A stretch of DNA of 64,000 nucleotides from CALBPI01 sp038524795 (GCA_038524795.1 JBCBIJ010000001.1:186001-250000); one strand, 5' to 3'; counted from the stretch's first letter, positions 16,838 through 26,667 are shown. Notes: generated by a model from the sequence alone, not told the origin. Program-made: numbers and translations.

Positions 16838-17880
16838 TCCCTGGAGCCAGGCCCGACACAGGCAGCAACAACGTCGCGCTCAAAGGCCGCGTCGCTCTCG
16901 AGCATCGCAAAGAACTCGCGGACATAGCGCACCGTCTTTGAACGCGCCTTGCTACTGAGACCCTCGTGGTCTTCGAACAAGGCCATCACGCCGTCTTTTT
17001 GCGCCAGCATGACTGCGCGCGCGCTTTGAAAGTGTTCCGGTGCCTTGCAGATCCCATTGAAGTAGCGCGTCCGCACATCGTTGATGGGCAGCAGCTTGGC
17101 GGGTAACGCATAGGGCGCATCGACGAGCCCGGAGCCGTCAAAGTCGTAGGGCACCGGCACGATGCCCTGCACACCCTGGAAGAGTTTCACGTTGTGACAA
17201 CAGGTGTCGCCAGCCGGCCCGCGGATGGTCGAGTAGTCCGTATTGCCGATCATGAGTGAGAACAACTCGAGCAACGCCGCGGCATCCTTATCGAGATCCG
17301 CCGTGCCTGCGCGCTCGACCTTGAGCGCCGGTGCGTCGAGACGGGCGGCCAACGCATCGATGTCCTCGATAAGGAATGCGTTGCGGCGCATCGACTCGCT
17401 GCCCGCCGAATCGATGTAACGCAGCTCAAGCAGCCGCGTATCGAAACTCGCGGGCGTCAGCAGCGCGTAGGCGCGGTAGGCCAGATACTCGAGCATCAGG
17501 AAATCACGGTATTGGCGTTGACGGTCGCAGACACCCACCAGCTTGAGCTTGTCCTGCCCGTCGAACAGCGTGCCCTTAAGTTCGCTCTTCACAAAATTCA
17601 GTCGCAGCGGCGGCAGGAAGCAGGCCTGTCGACGCATGTTGCCGCGCTGACGGAACCGCACCTTGAACTTGACGCGTTTCCCCTCGGCATTGTCGTATAT
17701 CCACTGCCCCGTGCGCTCGCGCGACTCGCCCGTGGGACTGTCGTCGTAGACCTTGCTCAGCGGTCCGCGCAGCGTCGCCTCGAGCGGATCCTCAGTGGCG
17801 AACAGCGCGTCGGCGCGTGCCAACCCCGTGCAGAGAAAAACGGCAAGCATGACCGCAGCCGGTAATCTAACGCGCATCAA
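16834..17880 (-). CDS. Secreted CotH-kinase-like protein
   Basis: This 348-residue protein has a signal peptide (MMRVRLPAAVMLAVFLCTGLARA). It carries RFRQRGNMRR near residue 76, then LPPLRLNF, IGNTDYS and NVKLF motifs and VPYDFDGSG. These resemble the RGN, NxDxH-N and YDxD regions of the CotH atypical kinase family. The match is partial and read by eye, so kinase activity is inference. It converges on the DUF4956 gene, a frequent partner of CotH-like proteins. Confidence 0.45.
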   Translation of the reverse strand: MMRVRLPAAVMLAVFLCTGLARADALFATEDPLEATLRGPLSKVYDDSPTGESRERTGQWIYDNAEGKRVKFKVRFRQRGNMRRQACFLPPLRLNFVKSELKGTLFDGQDKLKLVGVCDRQRQYRDFLMLEYLAYRAYALLTPASFDTRLLELRYIDSAGSESMRRNAFLIEDIDALAARLDAPALKVERAGTADLDKDAAALLELFSLMIGNTDYSTIRGPAGDTCCHNVKLFQGVQGIVPVPYDFDGSGLVDAPYALPAKLLPINDVRTRYFNGICKAPEHFQSARAVMLAQKDGVMALFEDHEGLSSKARSKTVRYVREFFAMLESDAAFERDVVAACVGPGSRD

Positions 17881-18034
17881 AGACCCCTTTTTTCACGTTG
17901 CGCAGGCCGATAGCAAAGCCGCGAAAAGCACAGGCACAAGCACCCAATTCGACATCGCCTGAGCTTAGCGTCGCGGTGAACCGCCGTCGACTTGGGCCCG
18001 CTATACTGGCGCGTCGCAATCGGGCACCGCATAC

Positions 18035-19339
18035 ATGGCGTTCTCCCAAAACCTCTATCAACTGTTGACGGATCAGGAAGACGCCCGTGTGTGTCAGGAC
18101 ATTAGCGAAGACGCCTGCCGCGATACGCCCAAGAGCTTTGTACTGATCCTTGCGAGCTATTTGTTCATGAAGCTCGGCGACGCCATCAGCAACCCTAAAA
18201 CGACCTTGGCCTGGCTCGCCACAAGCGTGGGCGCCCCGGCGTTCGTGCTCGGCATGCTTGTGCCCATCCGAGAGTCGGGCTCGATGCTGCCGCAACTGTT
18301 CATCGGCAGTGCGATTCGACGCCTCCCCATGCGCAAATGGGTCTGGAGCCTGGGCGCTGTCGCACAATGCGGCTGCATCGCGGGTCTTGGCGTGGTGGCG
18401 CTGACGCTTGAAGGCCGAAGCGCGGGTTGGGCCATGATCTGGCTCGTCGTTGTATTCAGCGTCGCGCGCGGGTTCTCCTCCGTCGCGGCCAAAGATGTGG
18501 TTGGCAAGACCATCGCCAAGAACAAGCGCGGCCAGCTCAGCGGCTGGTCCGATAGCGCGGCGGGCGCACTGACCATCGTCGTCGGTCTTGCGCTCATGCT
18601 GCCGGCCGCGGCCACGAGTAATGAGACCACACTGGGCATCCTGCTCATCGGCGCGGGCCTGCTTTGGCTTGTGGCCGCGGCCGTCTACGCGCAGATCCCC
18701 GAGGCGCCTGGCGAGACGGCCGGCGGGCGCAGCGCCGTCGACGCCCTCAAGCGGCTCTCGCTGATTCTCGAGGACCGGCCTTTTCGTCGCTTTGTCATCA
18801 CGCGCGCGCTACTCATGTGCTCGGCCTTGAGCGCACCGTTCTATGTGGCGCTTGCGCAGCGCGAGGTCGGCACACCCGCCGTACTGCTCGGCGCGTTCGT
18901 GCTGGCCTCGGGCATCGCTAGTCTCGTCAGCGCGCCCGTGTGGGGGCGGTTCGCAGACCGTTCAAGCAAGTGGGTCATGGTCGCCGCCGCACTGATCACG
19001 GCGGGCATCGGTCTCGTGACCTTTACGCTGGCGCGCCTTGCGCCCGGACTCACGAGTACGCTGTGGTTCCTGCCCGCGGCCTATTTTGTGCTCATGGTCG
19101 CGCACAGCGGTGTGCGCGTGGGGCGCCAGACCTACATTGTCAACCTGGGCACGGGGAATCAGCGCACGGATTACGTGGCCGTGAGCAACACCCTGATCGG
19201 TGTGCTGTTGCTGGTGGTGGGCAGTATCGGCGCGCTTGCCGTGTACATCGGCGCTGACGGCGTGCTCGGCTTGCTGGCGCTTATGGGCTTGGCGGGCGCC
19301 GCACTGGGGACAACCCTGCCCGACGTCGAACGCGACTGA
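18035..19339 (+). CDS. MFS-type transporter
   Basis: This 434-residue integral membrane protein has about twelve hydrophobic helices and a cytoplasmic loop between helices 6 and 7 (about residues 225-255), the layout of the major facilitator superfamily. A charged N-terminal extension of about 40 residues precedes the first helix. No substrate-specific motif is recognised. It ends 1 nt before the convergent antiporter gene. Confidence 0.75.
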   Translation: MAFSQNLYQLLTDQEDARVCQDISEDACRDTPKSFVLILASYLFMKLGDAISNPKTTLAWLATSVGAPAFVLGMLVPIRESGSMLPQLFIGSAIRRLPMRKWVWSLGAVAQCGCIAGLGVVALTLEGRSAGWAMIWLVVVFSVARGFSSVAAKDVVGKTIAKNKRGQLSGWSDSAAGALTIVVGLALMLPAAATSNETTLGILLIGAGLLWLVAAAVYAQIPEAPGETAGGRSAVDALKRLSLILEDRPFRRFVITRALLMCSALSAPFYVALAQREVGTPAVLLGAFVLASGIASLVSAPVWGRFADRSSKWVMVAAALITAGIGLVTFTLARLAPGLTSTLWFLPAAYFVLMVAHSGVRVGRQTYIVNLGTGNQRTDYVAVSNTLIGVLLLVVGSIGALAVYIGADGVLGLLALMGLAGAALGTTLPDVERD

Positions 19340-20596
19340 CTAGCCTGTCGCGGCCAGCGATTTCTCGTAGCGCGGCTTCCAGAACCGGATGGTGAGCGGC
19401 ACCATGAGGTTGAGCCAGAAGATCGTCAGCATGAGCATGTAGAACGCCTCAGTATCAAGGATCTGGTTCTGCACGTAGGCGATGTTCATGACAACAAAGG
19501 CGAGCTCGGCCCGTCCGAGCATGCCGAAGCCCACCATCACGCTACCGGCCCAGTCCATGCCACCCGTGTAGCGCGCGGCGACTGAGGCCGAGAGCACCTG
19601 GCCCACCGAGATTCCGACGAGCAATACGGCGGTCTGCGGCAACACCGACACGACGATGTCCCAGTCGAGCACGAGCTTGCTGCCAAGCAGCACGAAAAAC
19701 ACGGGGCCGAGCCAGGTAAACGCAACGTTGTCGACAATGCCGCGCGTCTCGATGAACGAATCACGTTCATCGTCACGGTGAAAATACTCCTCGCGCAAAA
19801 CGAGGCCCGCGAGATACGCACCAACGGCCGGGTGGAAGCCCAGCGCATGCGCAAGCAGTCCGATGACAAGCGCGAGCAACAGCACGGCCAGCGTCGCGAA
19901 CTCCCCGTGACTGAACGCCAGCAGATTGCGCACGCCGAGCGTGCCAAGCAACGGCACCCGTGACACCCAGCCCTGCGGGCTGTGCGGGAACACCCAGACG
20001 CCGAGAATTGAGACGATGATAAAGAACAGCACCGCCTTGCCCATGATCAGCAGGATGCCCTGCGCGCCGAGCTGCGCCTCGCCCGTGGCAATGGGCACCA
20101 TGATCGCGACAAGCGCCAACGAGGCGATGTCGTCGATGACAGCGGAGGTCATGATGCGCGTGGCCGCGGGCGAGCTGCCCAGACCTTCGCTGCGCAGCGA
20201 CACCATCGTCAGCGATACCGCCGTTGCGGTCATGGTCAGACCCACCATCAGCGCCAGGTTGAGATTGTCTGGCCAATACCAGCGCGCCGTGCCGAACGCG
20301 ACGAGAAACGGCACCAGCGCACCAAAAAACGCGATGCCCCAGCTCTTGCGGATACTGGCCATAAAGTTCGCGTTGTCTTCCTCGAAGCCCAACGCAAACA
20401 TGATGACGATGATGCCGATCTCGGCCAGACCTTCGATGAAGTGATCGGGTGTGACCGGCAGCCAGCCAATGTTGACGAGCAGCGAGCCCATCGCGAGGTA
20501 GTAGAGCACTGGCGTCAGGCGCGTCTTGCGAGCCGCGATCACGGCCACGAACACCGCGGCCCAGATCAGCGCCAGCTGCGCCATGGCGTGCATCAC
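19340..20596 (-). CDS. CPA2-type cation:proton antiporter
   Basis: This 418-residue protein has about twelve membrane helices and the Na+/H+ exchanger domain typical of KefB/CPA2 proteins, including the TSAVIDDIASLALVAI helix with an Asp pair in the ion-binding region. No RCK/TrkA-N domain follows, so it is a stand-alone antiporter. Its start overlaps the fatty-acyl-AMP ligase stop by four bases. This suggests it is translated with the P450/ligase genes, perhaps for pH or ion balance; that link is inference. Confidence 0.8.
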   Translation of the reverse strand: MMHAMAQLALIWAAVFVAVIAARKTRLTPVLYYLAMGSLLVNIGWLPVTPDHFIEGLAEIGIIVIMFALGFEEDNANFMASIRKSWGIAFFGALVPFLVAFGTARWYWPDNLNLALMVGLTMTATAVSLTMVSLRSEGLGSSPAATRIMTSAVIDDIASLALVAIMVPIATGEAQLGAQGILLIMGKAVLFFIIVSILGVWVFPHSPQGWVSRVPLLGTLGVRNLLAFSHGEFATLAVLLLALVIGLLAHALGFHPAVGAYLAGLVLREEYFHRDDERDSFIETRGIVDNVAFTWLGPVFFVLLGSKLVLDWDIVVSVLPQTAVLLVGISVGQVLSASVAARYTGGMDWAGSVMVGFGMLGRAELAFVVMNIAYVQNQILDTEAFYMLMLTIFWLNLMVPLTIRFWKPRYEKSLAATG

Positions 20597-22530
20597 ACGC
20601 CCTTGCGCCTCAAGAACGCCGCGATCTCGGTGATCGTCGGTGCGTCAAACAAATCCCCGATATCCAACTTGCCCGGGTATTTCTCGTCGATGGCCAGAAC
20701 GATCTCGGACAGCGTCAGCGAGCTCACGCCGACCTCGAACAGATTGTCATCGGGCCCGATTCGGCAGTCGCCGGAGAATTGATTGGAAATCGTCACCAGC
20801 GTATCTACAAGCGCATCGCCGGTTTCCGACACGCCGCCACGCTGGCTGGTGATGATGTCGTCAAAAGCGCCCGCAAGGTAGTTGCCCACGAGAGCGCCGC
20901 GCTGGATCTTGCCGCTCGTCGTTTTCGGAATGCGTGACACAGGCAGTACATGGTCGACCCCAAGGCCCACCTGTGTGGCGAGTTCGCGCCGAACACGCTC
21001 AGCGATACCTGCGAACACTTCGCTGTCGCCACGATGCAGCACGAACACGAGCAACGCCTCACTGTCACCCGTCTCGGGCGGCGCGCCCGCCACGACGACC
21101 TTGCCGAGATCGAGTCCGTCGCAGTGCGCCACGATCTCCTCGAGGTCGTGCGGAAAGTAGTTTTGCCCGTTGATAATGACGAGCTCTTTTTGGCGGCCCG
21201 TGACGATGAGCTCACCCTCGACAAAAGCGCCGCAGTCGCCCGTCCGAAGCCAGCCGTCGTCGGTGATCAGCGCCGCAGTCGCTGCGTCGTCGCCGTAAAT
21301 CTGCTGCGTCACCGCACCACCCTGCACCTGGATGTGCCCGACATAGCCTTCGGGCAGCGGCGCACCATCCTCATCAATGATGCGCAGAGCCGTGTCGTCG
21401 ATGGCGCGACCCACGGGCACGAAGTCGATCGCGTCCGGGCTATCGGCAGCCACGAGACTGACGGGCGCACCTACACGCAGCGCGTGCCGGTCGACCGAAA
21501 TCCGGCGGCAACCGGTTCCAGGCTGCGACAGGGCCACGCCAACCGTCGCCTCCGCGAGCCCGTACACGGGATACATCGCTGATGCCGCAAGCCCGAAGGG
21601 CGCCATCGCTTCGAGAAAACGCTGGCACAAGGCGTAGGAGATGGGTTCGGCACCGTTCATGACGAGACGCACTGACGACAGGTCGGGCGCAGGCTCGAGG
21701 CCCTTGCGCTCGAACACATTGAGAAAATGCTTGTAGCCGAAGTTGGGCGAGCACAGCTGCGTCGCACGCATGGCGCTGGCCTCGCGAATCCAGGCGAGCG
21801 GGCGACGCACGAAGAGCTGCGTGTCCATGACGGCATGCTCCATGCCGGCCGCCATGACGGCCAGGTGAAAACCGATGAGTCCCATGTCATGGGTCAGCGG
21901 CATCCAGCTCAGCGAGCGCTCTTCCGGGCCCCAACCCGTACGCGCGACAATCGCTCGGATATTGGTGCAGAGGTTCGCGTGCGTCAGGCAGACACCCTTG
22001 GGATCGCCCGTGGAGCCCGACGAGTACTGAATAAAGGCCACGTCGTTCGGGCCGGCGCGGTGCACAGTGCCAGGCCCGGCATCGGCCAGGCTCTCGAACT
22101 CCAATGCGGCTGCGAGTCGCTCGGACAACACCCCAGTGTCTGCGTCCGCGGTCTCGCGTACGCGGGCGAGGTGCGACGCATCGGCGATGAGCCGACCTCG
22201 GTCGAGCTGACCCACAATGCGCAGCAGCTTGTGGCGGTGTTCGTCGCTGATGCCAACCGCAACAGGCACAGGCACCAAACCACCCAGCACCGCCGCCCAA
22301 AACGCCGTCAGAAATTTCTGGTTGTCACGCGTAAAGATGACCAGCTCGTCACCTGCTGACAGGCCTTGCGCCTGCAAGCCGCCCAGCAACTGAATCGCAC
22401 GCGCCTCCAGCTCAGCAAAACCGAGCCGCGCCGTGTCGTCCTCGCCATCTATAAAACGTACGCCCCGGTCGTCCTGGCGAACCGAAGCCAGCATTTCAGT
22501 GAGCGTGGCGAAGGACCGCATCGCGTTCAC
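20593..22530 (-). CDS. Fatty-acyl-AMP ligase with C-terminal acyl-carrier domain
   Basis: This 645-residue adenylating enzyme carries the P-loop YSSGSTGDPKGV near residue 170, WMPLTHDMGLIG, YGLAEATVG and the hinge TGRQKELVIINGQNYFP. The insertion pattern and HDMG motif fit fatty-acyl-AMP ligases, which activate fatty acids and pass them to a carrier rather than CoA. Residues 565-645 form a carrier domain with NLFEVGVSSL, where Ser604 would take phosphopantetheine. It sits between a P450 and an antiporter, each overlapping by four bases. The likely job is to load an acyl chain for P450 oxidation; product unknown. Confidence 0.85.
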   Translation of the reverse strand: MNAMRSFATLTEMLASVRQDDRGVRFIDGEDDTARLGFAELEARAIQLLGGLQAQGLSAGDELVIFTRDNQKFLTAFWAAVLGGLVPVPVAVGISDEHRHKLLRIVGQLDRGRLIADASHLARVRETADADTGVLSERLAAALEFESLADAGPGTVHRAGPNDVAFIQYSSGSTGDPKGVCLTHANLCTNIRAIVARTGWGPEERSLSWMPLTHDMGLIGFHLAVMAAGMEHAVMDTQLFVRRPLAWIREASAMRATQLCSPNFGYKHFLNVFERKGLEPAPDLSSVRLVMNGAEPISYALCQRFLEAMAPFGLAASAMYPVYGLAEATVGVALSQPGTGCRRISVDRHALRVGAPVSLVAADSPDAIDFVPVGRAIDDTALRIIDEDGAPLPEGYVGHIQVQGGAVTQQIYGDDAATAALITDDGWLRTGDCGAFVEGELIVTGRQKELVIINGQNYFPHDLEEIVAHCDGLDLGKVVVAGAPPETGDSEALLVFVLHRGDSEVFAGIAERVRRELATQVGLGVDHVLPVSRIPKTTSGKIQRGALVGNYLAGAFDDIITSQRGGVSETGDALVDTLVTISNQFSGDCRIGPDDNLFEVGVSSLTLSEIVLAIDEKYPGKLDIGDLFDAPTITEIAAFLRRKGV

Positions 22531-23825
22531 CGGTACTGGGGTCGCAGCACGATGTCGTCGCGCGTGCGGAGATTGATCGCGAATTCCAGCGCAGGCGGCG
22601 GACCGCCGTCGCGCAGCAGTTCAAAGCGCGGCAATAGGAGTCCGAGCTGCAGCGCCATTTCAAGGTAGGCGAAGTGCTCACCCAAACAGCGTCTCGGTCC
22701 CAGGGAAAATGGAAAGAACGCCTCACGCGCCGCGGGATTCGCGAATCGCATCGGATCGAATCGATCGGGGTCAGGCCATCGCTTCGCATCACGCTGCATG
22801 AGATAGGGCGACAGGTAGACATCGGTATCTGCTTCCAGGGAGAAGCCGCCAATCTCGATATCGGTCTGCGTGCGACGTGTGAACAGCCACACGGGCGGGA
22901 ACAGGCGCATGACCTCGTCGAGCGTCTGCCGCACAGCGGTCATCGACAGCACAGCCTCCGCGGTCGCGGGGGCACCGTCGGGCAGCGCGGCGCGCGCTTC
23001 GACGATGAGACGCTGCGCCACATCAGGCGCATCGGCGAGCAGGAACCACGCCCAGCCCAGCGTATTGGCCGCTGTTTCGAAACCCGCAATCACCAGAGTC
23101 ATGAGCTCGTCGAGCAGTTCCGCGTCAGAGAACGGCTGACCGCTGCTGTCACGGGCCGCCATGTAGCCGTCGAGCAGATCGCCTTCGCCAGGCTGTGCAC
23201 GACGCCGCTCGATAATCCCCGTGACGTGTTCGCGCAGCGCGCGAACGCGGCGGACAGTCCCGAGGTCTCGCGCCGAATCATCTGCCAGGAACGAGAACGG
23301 ACTCTCCCCCGAGGCGATGGCATCGCGATCGACATCGTGACCAAAGATGGCCACCAGAATCGTCTCGAGCGCGTAGATGGCCGACTCGCGCGTAATGTCG
23401 ATGGGCTGGCCCATAGAGATGCACCGGTCCCAGCGTTCGGCGCTGCGCGCGACAGAATGCTGCATCACGGGCACCAGACGCCCGATATGCCGGTTCTTGA
23501 AGACGGGCTGGATCATCGTCCGCGCACGCCGCCAGGTGTCACCGTCACTGACGATGAGACCATTGCCCAGTAGCATCTTGACGCGCTCGAAGCCGCGGCC
23601 CTTGCGAAACGCCGGATGTTGGCGCACAAGCACCTGCTTGGCGGCTTCAGGTGCATTGACGAAGCAGGCCGAACGACCGTCGGTCGTCTGCAACGACACC
23701 ATATCCCCGTGATCGCGATGCGCACGGGCGAGCGTGTCGAGCGTCGAGGCGTCGATGCCAAGCGTTGCCGGTGCATCGGGTCCGGGCGGACGCGGTGCGA
23801 GTTTAAGTGCGTTTGTTTGCTGCAC
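22527..23825 (-). CDS. Cytochrome P450
   Basis: This 432-residue monooxygenase has the I-helix AGFETAAN (about 247-254), the K-helix EVMR (304-307) and the heme-binding loop FSLGPRRCLG with axial Cys380. No membrane anchor is visible, so it is a soluble bacterial P450 that needs separate redox partners, none of which lie nearby. It overlaps the acyl-AMP ligase/carrier gene, which suggests its substrate may be a carrier-bound fatty acyl group. The ATG at 23825 gives a normal P450 N-terminus. Confidence 0.9.
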   Translation of the reverse strand: MQQTNALKLAPRPPGPDAPATLGIDASTLDTLARAHRDHGDMVSLQTTDGRSACFVNAPEAAKQVLVRQHPAFRKGRGFERVKMLLGNGLIVSDGDTWRRARTMIQPVFKNRHIGRLVPVMQHSVARSAERWDRCISMGQPIDITRESAIYALETILVAIFGHDVDRDAIASGESPFSFLADDSARDLGTVRRVRALREHVTGIIERRRAQPGEGDLLDGYMAARDSSGQPFSDAELLDELMTLVIAGFETAANTLGWAWFLLADAPDVAQRLIVEARAALPDGAPATAEAVLSMTAVRQTLDEVMRLFPPVWLFTRRTQTDIEIGGFSLEADTDVYLSPYLMQRDAKRWPDPDRFDPMRFANPAAREAFFPFSLGPRRCLGEHFAYLEMALQLGLLLPRFELLRDGGPPPALEFAINLRTRDDIVLRPQYR

Positions 23826-23915
23826 GGGGAGCGATTGCAGGCTGCAAAGCGGCGTAGTCTACAATGCGTGCCCCAAAGCAGGAACCGTCGCCGTCACAAT
23901 AGCGTCGAACCCCCC

Positions 23916-24656
23916 ATGAGCCCAAGAGACCCGGATAGTATTGAGTCGCGCCGCAGCAGCGCCTCGCAGCGCAAGCTCACGCTCGGGCGCAGGCTCTACT
24001 TCGCGCTCGGAATGCCTGTCATGCGCGGTCTGATCCGTCTTCTGACGGCCACCTACCGCTACATCCCGGGTCCCGGTGCGGATCAGGTCGATGCGATCGT
24101 CCAGAGCGACACACCGGTCGCCCCGTGTTATTGGCACCAGCACCACGTGCTGTGTTCCACCACGATCCGCGGGTGGATCCGGCGCGGCTTCAAGGCCTGC
24201 TTTCTCGTCTCTGGTTCAGTTGACGGTGATGTGCCCGAGCGCATCGCGCGGGCCTGGGGCGCCGAGGTGATCCGCGGCTCGGCCAACCAGAGCGGCACAC
24301 TGGCCATGCGTGACATGCAGCAAATGATGCGCCGGGGCTTTTCGATCGTGACCACAGCGGATGGTCCACGTGGCCCGCAGTACGAATTCAAGGCGGGCGC
24401 CGTCATGATGGCGCGCATTGGCGGCACGCCGATTGTGCCCCTCGCCGCCGCCGCGGATCGGGCCTGGTACCTTCGCCGCTGGGACCGATTCATGATCCCC
24501 AAGCCGTTTGCGCGCGTGGCGGTGGGCGTCGGCGCACCGATTGAAATCGGTCGTGACGTCGCACTGGACGATATTGAGGAAAAGCGGCGTGCCGTTCAGG
24601 AAGCGGTCATGTCCCTGATGGCAGAATGCGAATCATGTCTATCCAAACCCGATTGA
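23916..24656 (+). CDS. DUF374 lysophospholipid acyltransferase-like protein
   Basis: This 246-residue protein has the DUF374 pattern: WHQHH near residue 70 as the catalytic His region, GSVDGD, RGSANQSG and TADGPRGPQYEFK. Such proteins belong to the LPLAT superfamily and transfer acyl groups, in some bacteria onto lipid A or related lipids. The ATG at 23916 is chosen over longer in-frame starts because those would overlap the divergent P450 gene. It reads away from the P450/ligase operon and overlaps the DUF3108 gene. A role in the same lipid pathway is possible. Confidence 0.8.
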   Translation: MSPRDPDSIESRRSSASQRKLTLGRRLYFALGMPVMRGLIRLLTATYRYIPGPGADQVDAIVQSDTPVAPCYWHQHHVLCSTTIRGWIRRGFKACFLVSGSVDGDVPERIARAWGAEVIRGSANQSGTLAMRDMQQMMRRGFSIVTTADGPRGPQYEFKAGAVMMARIGGTPIVPLAAAADRAWYLRRWDRFMIPKPFARVAVGVGAPIEIGRDVALDDIEEKRRAVQEAVMSLMAECESCLSKPD

Positions 24657-25441
24657 TGCTCGCAGCGACAGTCTTGCTGATCACGGCCGGTCTCGCCGCC
24701 GACGAGGCGCCGGGCGTGGCCCCGGCTGCGCCGGTGGCCGTGCCCGCGGGCCTGACGCCCCACGCTGCGGAATATAAGGTCAAAGTCAGTGGCGTCAGTG
24801 GCCGACTCACCACGCGGCTCGAGCGGCGCGGCGACGACTTCGAAGCGCTGCACGTGATCGAAGCCACAGGCTTCGCAGGGCTGTTCGCCCGCGGCGAGGT
24901 TCGTGAGCTATCGCGGTTCAGTGATTTTGGCCGTGGCCTGCTACCGCTGCATTACGAGGCGCGCAACACCTTGCGCCAGGACAGCGGCGCCAACCTGGAC
25001 TTCAACTGGGACAGCGGACGCGTGACGGGCTCGGTGTTCGAGGACGGCACCAACACAAGCGTCGACGTGGCGCTCGACGAGCCCATGTTCGACCGGCTTG
25101 CGGTGCAGTATCGACTGATGTCAGACCTCGCACTGGGCGGCACCGAAACCCTCGATGCCGGGTCCGACGGTGACACGCCGGGGCGCGCGAGCTACATCCT
25201 CTTTGACGGCGACGAGTCCGACACACTTGACATCACGACGATCGGAGCGCGCGCCATCAAGACGCGCGCGGGCACCTTCGACACGATCGGCGTGCAACAC
25301 CAAAAGCAGGGTTCGTCACGGCGCACGTTGCTCTGGCTTGCCCCGGAACTCGACTACCTGCCCGTGCTCATCGAGCAGTACCGTCGCGACGATCTCAAGG
25401 TCCGCGCCACACTGCGCGACTACGACACACTCGACGACTGA
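24626..25441 (+). CDS. DUF3108 periplasmic protein
   Basis: This protein of about 271 residues has a signal peptide (an in-frame ATG at 24635 is an alternative start) and a Pro/Ala-rich linker. A beta-rich domain follows with AEYKVKVSGVSGRL, LPLHYEARN and the C-terminal KTRAGTFDTIGVQHQKQGSSRRTLLWLAPEL region characteristic of DUF3108. Family members are periplasmic and of unknown function. The start lies inside the upstream acyltransferase gene, so the two are probably cotranscribed. The 3' end overlaps the convergent DUF2189 gene by 22 nt. Confidence 0.75.
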   Translation: MRIMSIQTRLMLAATVLLITAGLAADEAPGVAPAAPVAVPAGLTPHAAEYKVKVSGVSGRLTTRLERRGDDFEALHVIEATGFAGLFARGEVRELSRFSDFGRGLLPLHYEARNTLRQDSGANLDFNWDSGRVTGSVFEDGTNTSVDVALDEPMFDRLAVQYRLMSDLALGGTETLDAGSDGDTPGRASYILFDGDESDTLDITTIGARAIKTRAGTFDTIGVQHQKQGSSRRTLLWLAPELDYLPVLIEQYRRDDLKVRATLRDYDTLDD

Positions 25442-26262
25442 GCACCGGGGTCTCCGGCACTGCTGCGGGGCACCGCTGTTATCCCGGTTTCGTGGCGCGG
25501 AAAGGCGCTCGCGTCGATCGTCTCCAGGTAGCCGTGCCAGGCCGCGTGTCCGATCACGGGCAAGATCACAATGAGCCCGAGGAACAGCGTCGCGGCGCCC
25601 AGCACCACACCCAGCACGACAATGCCGAGCCAGATCATCATGGGCAATTTGTTGCGCAGCACGGCGTTGATCGAGGTCACCACGCCTGTGATCGCATCGA
25701 CACGACGGTGCAGCAGCATCGGCAGCGCGAAGGCGCTGGCCGAAAACGTGATGGCCGCGAAAACGGCGCCAACCGCCGTCCCGATACCGAGGTAAGTGGC
25801 CAGATCGCGCAACGACGGATTGGCCTCCACGGGAAAGAAGATTGACACGGCGGCACCGGCGCGTGCCCACACCAGGAGAATAATGAGCAACACCAGCGCG
25901 AAGGTCAGTTCGTTGCCCAAGTGTCGCTTCAGGCCAGCGCGCAGCGCACGCTTCAGTGACGGCGGCTGACCGCGTTCGATCTGTGCACTGAGTGCGTACA
26001 ATCCGATGCAGGTTAGTGGCGCCAGAAAAACGAAACCGCCGACCATGGCGAACAGAAACCAGAAGCTACCGTAGGTCCAGGCCAGCCAGCACACGAGCGC
26101 GATCGTGGCCGCCATAAAGACACCGTACCCGAGGCTTTGCGGCATCGCGCATTTGAAGTCGGCAAACCCGAGTCGTAGCCAGCGCAGTGGCGCGCCGGCA
26201 GTGATGCGACGACACGGTGCCACGAAGGGCATCGTGTCCGGATCGTAGGTCTCGCCCGCCAT
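25420..26262 (-). CDS. DUF2189 membrane protein
   Basis: This 280-residue integral membrane protein has about six helices and the DUF2189 pattern: RWLRLGFADFKCAMPQSLGYG near the N-terminus, then LAPLTCIGLYALSAQIERG. The family occurs widely in proteobacteria, sometimes near cytochrome oxidase genes, with no assigned role. It ends inside the convergent DUF3108 gene. Confidence 0.75.
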   Translation of the reverse strand: MAGETYDPDTMPFVAPCRRITAGAPLRWLRLGFADFKCAMPQSLGYGVFMAATIALVCWLAWTYGSFWFLFAMVGGFVFLAPLTCIGLYALSAQIERGQPPSLKRALRAGLKRHLGNELTFALVLLIILLVWARAGAAVSIFFPVEANPSLRDLATYLGIGTAVGAVFAAITFSASAFALPMLLHRRVDAITGVVTSINAVLRNKLPMMIWLGIVVLGVVLGAATLFLGLIVILPVIGHAAWHGYLETIDASAFPRHETGITAVPRSSAGDPGAQSSSVS

Positions 26263-26319
26263 GATTCCGTCCCCCTACCCCGAGGCTATCCCAGGGCACG
26301 CGGACGCGACAACTGGCGC

Positions 26320-26667
26320 TCAGGGTCGGCGCTTGCGCGTGTCGTCCGTGGCGGCTACGGGCGCCGTCGCGTCTTCGAGCTCGTAAGCGTCAGCGACGTA
26401 GCCTGGGCCTTTCATAATGAAGACGATGACCGCGCCAATCGCGACAGTGAACACGGCGGTCAGGCCCGTCACAGAAACTGCAATGGCGGCTATGTCCACA
26501 CGATTGACGGACTTCGCAGCTTCGACACCAAACCAGGCGCGGGCGCCAAATGCGACAGCCGCAGGCACAAGTACGCACAGCAAGGCTGCAATCGGCGCGA
26601 TCCGAAGCAATACGCGCTCCAGACCCGCCGGGGCCCGGTTCTCATTGATTTTTTTCAGATACTTCAT
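26320..26667 (-). CDS. Hypothetical protein with two membrane helices
   Basis: This 115-residue product has helices at about residues 25-46 and 60-86 and a charged tail rich in acidic then basic residues. No family is recognised. The ATG at 26667 starts MKYLKK, but no clear ribosome binding site precedes it and a start 24 nt upstream is possible. It lies beside the control region of the export operon and reads away from it. Confidence 0.45.
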   Translation of the reverse strand: MKYLKKINENRAPAGLERVLLRIAPIAALLCVLVPAAVAFGARAWFGVEAAKSVNRVDIAAIAVSVTGLTAVFTVAIGAVIVFIMKGPGYVADAYELEDATAPVAATDDTRKRRP

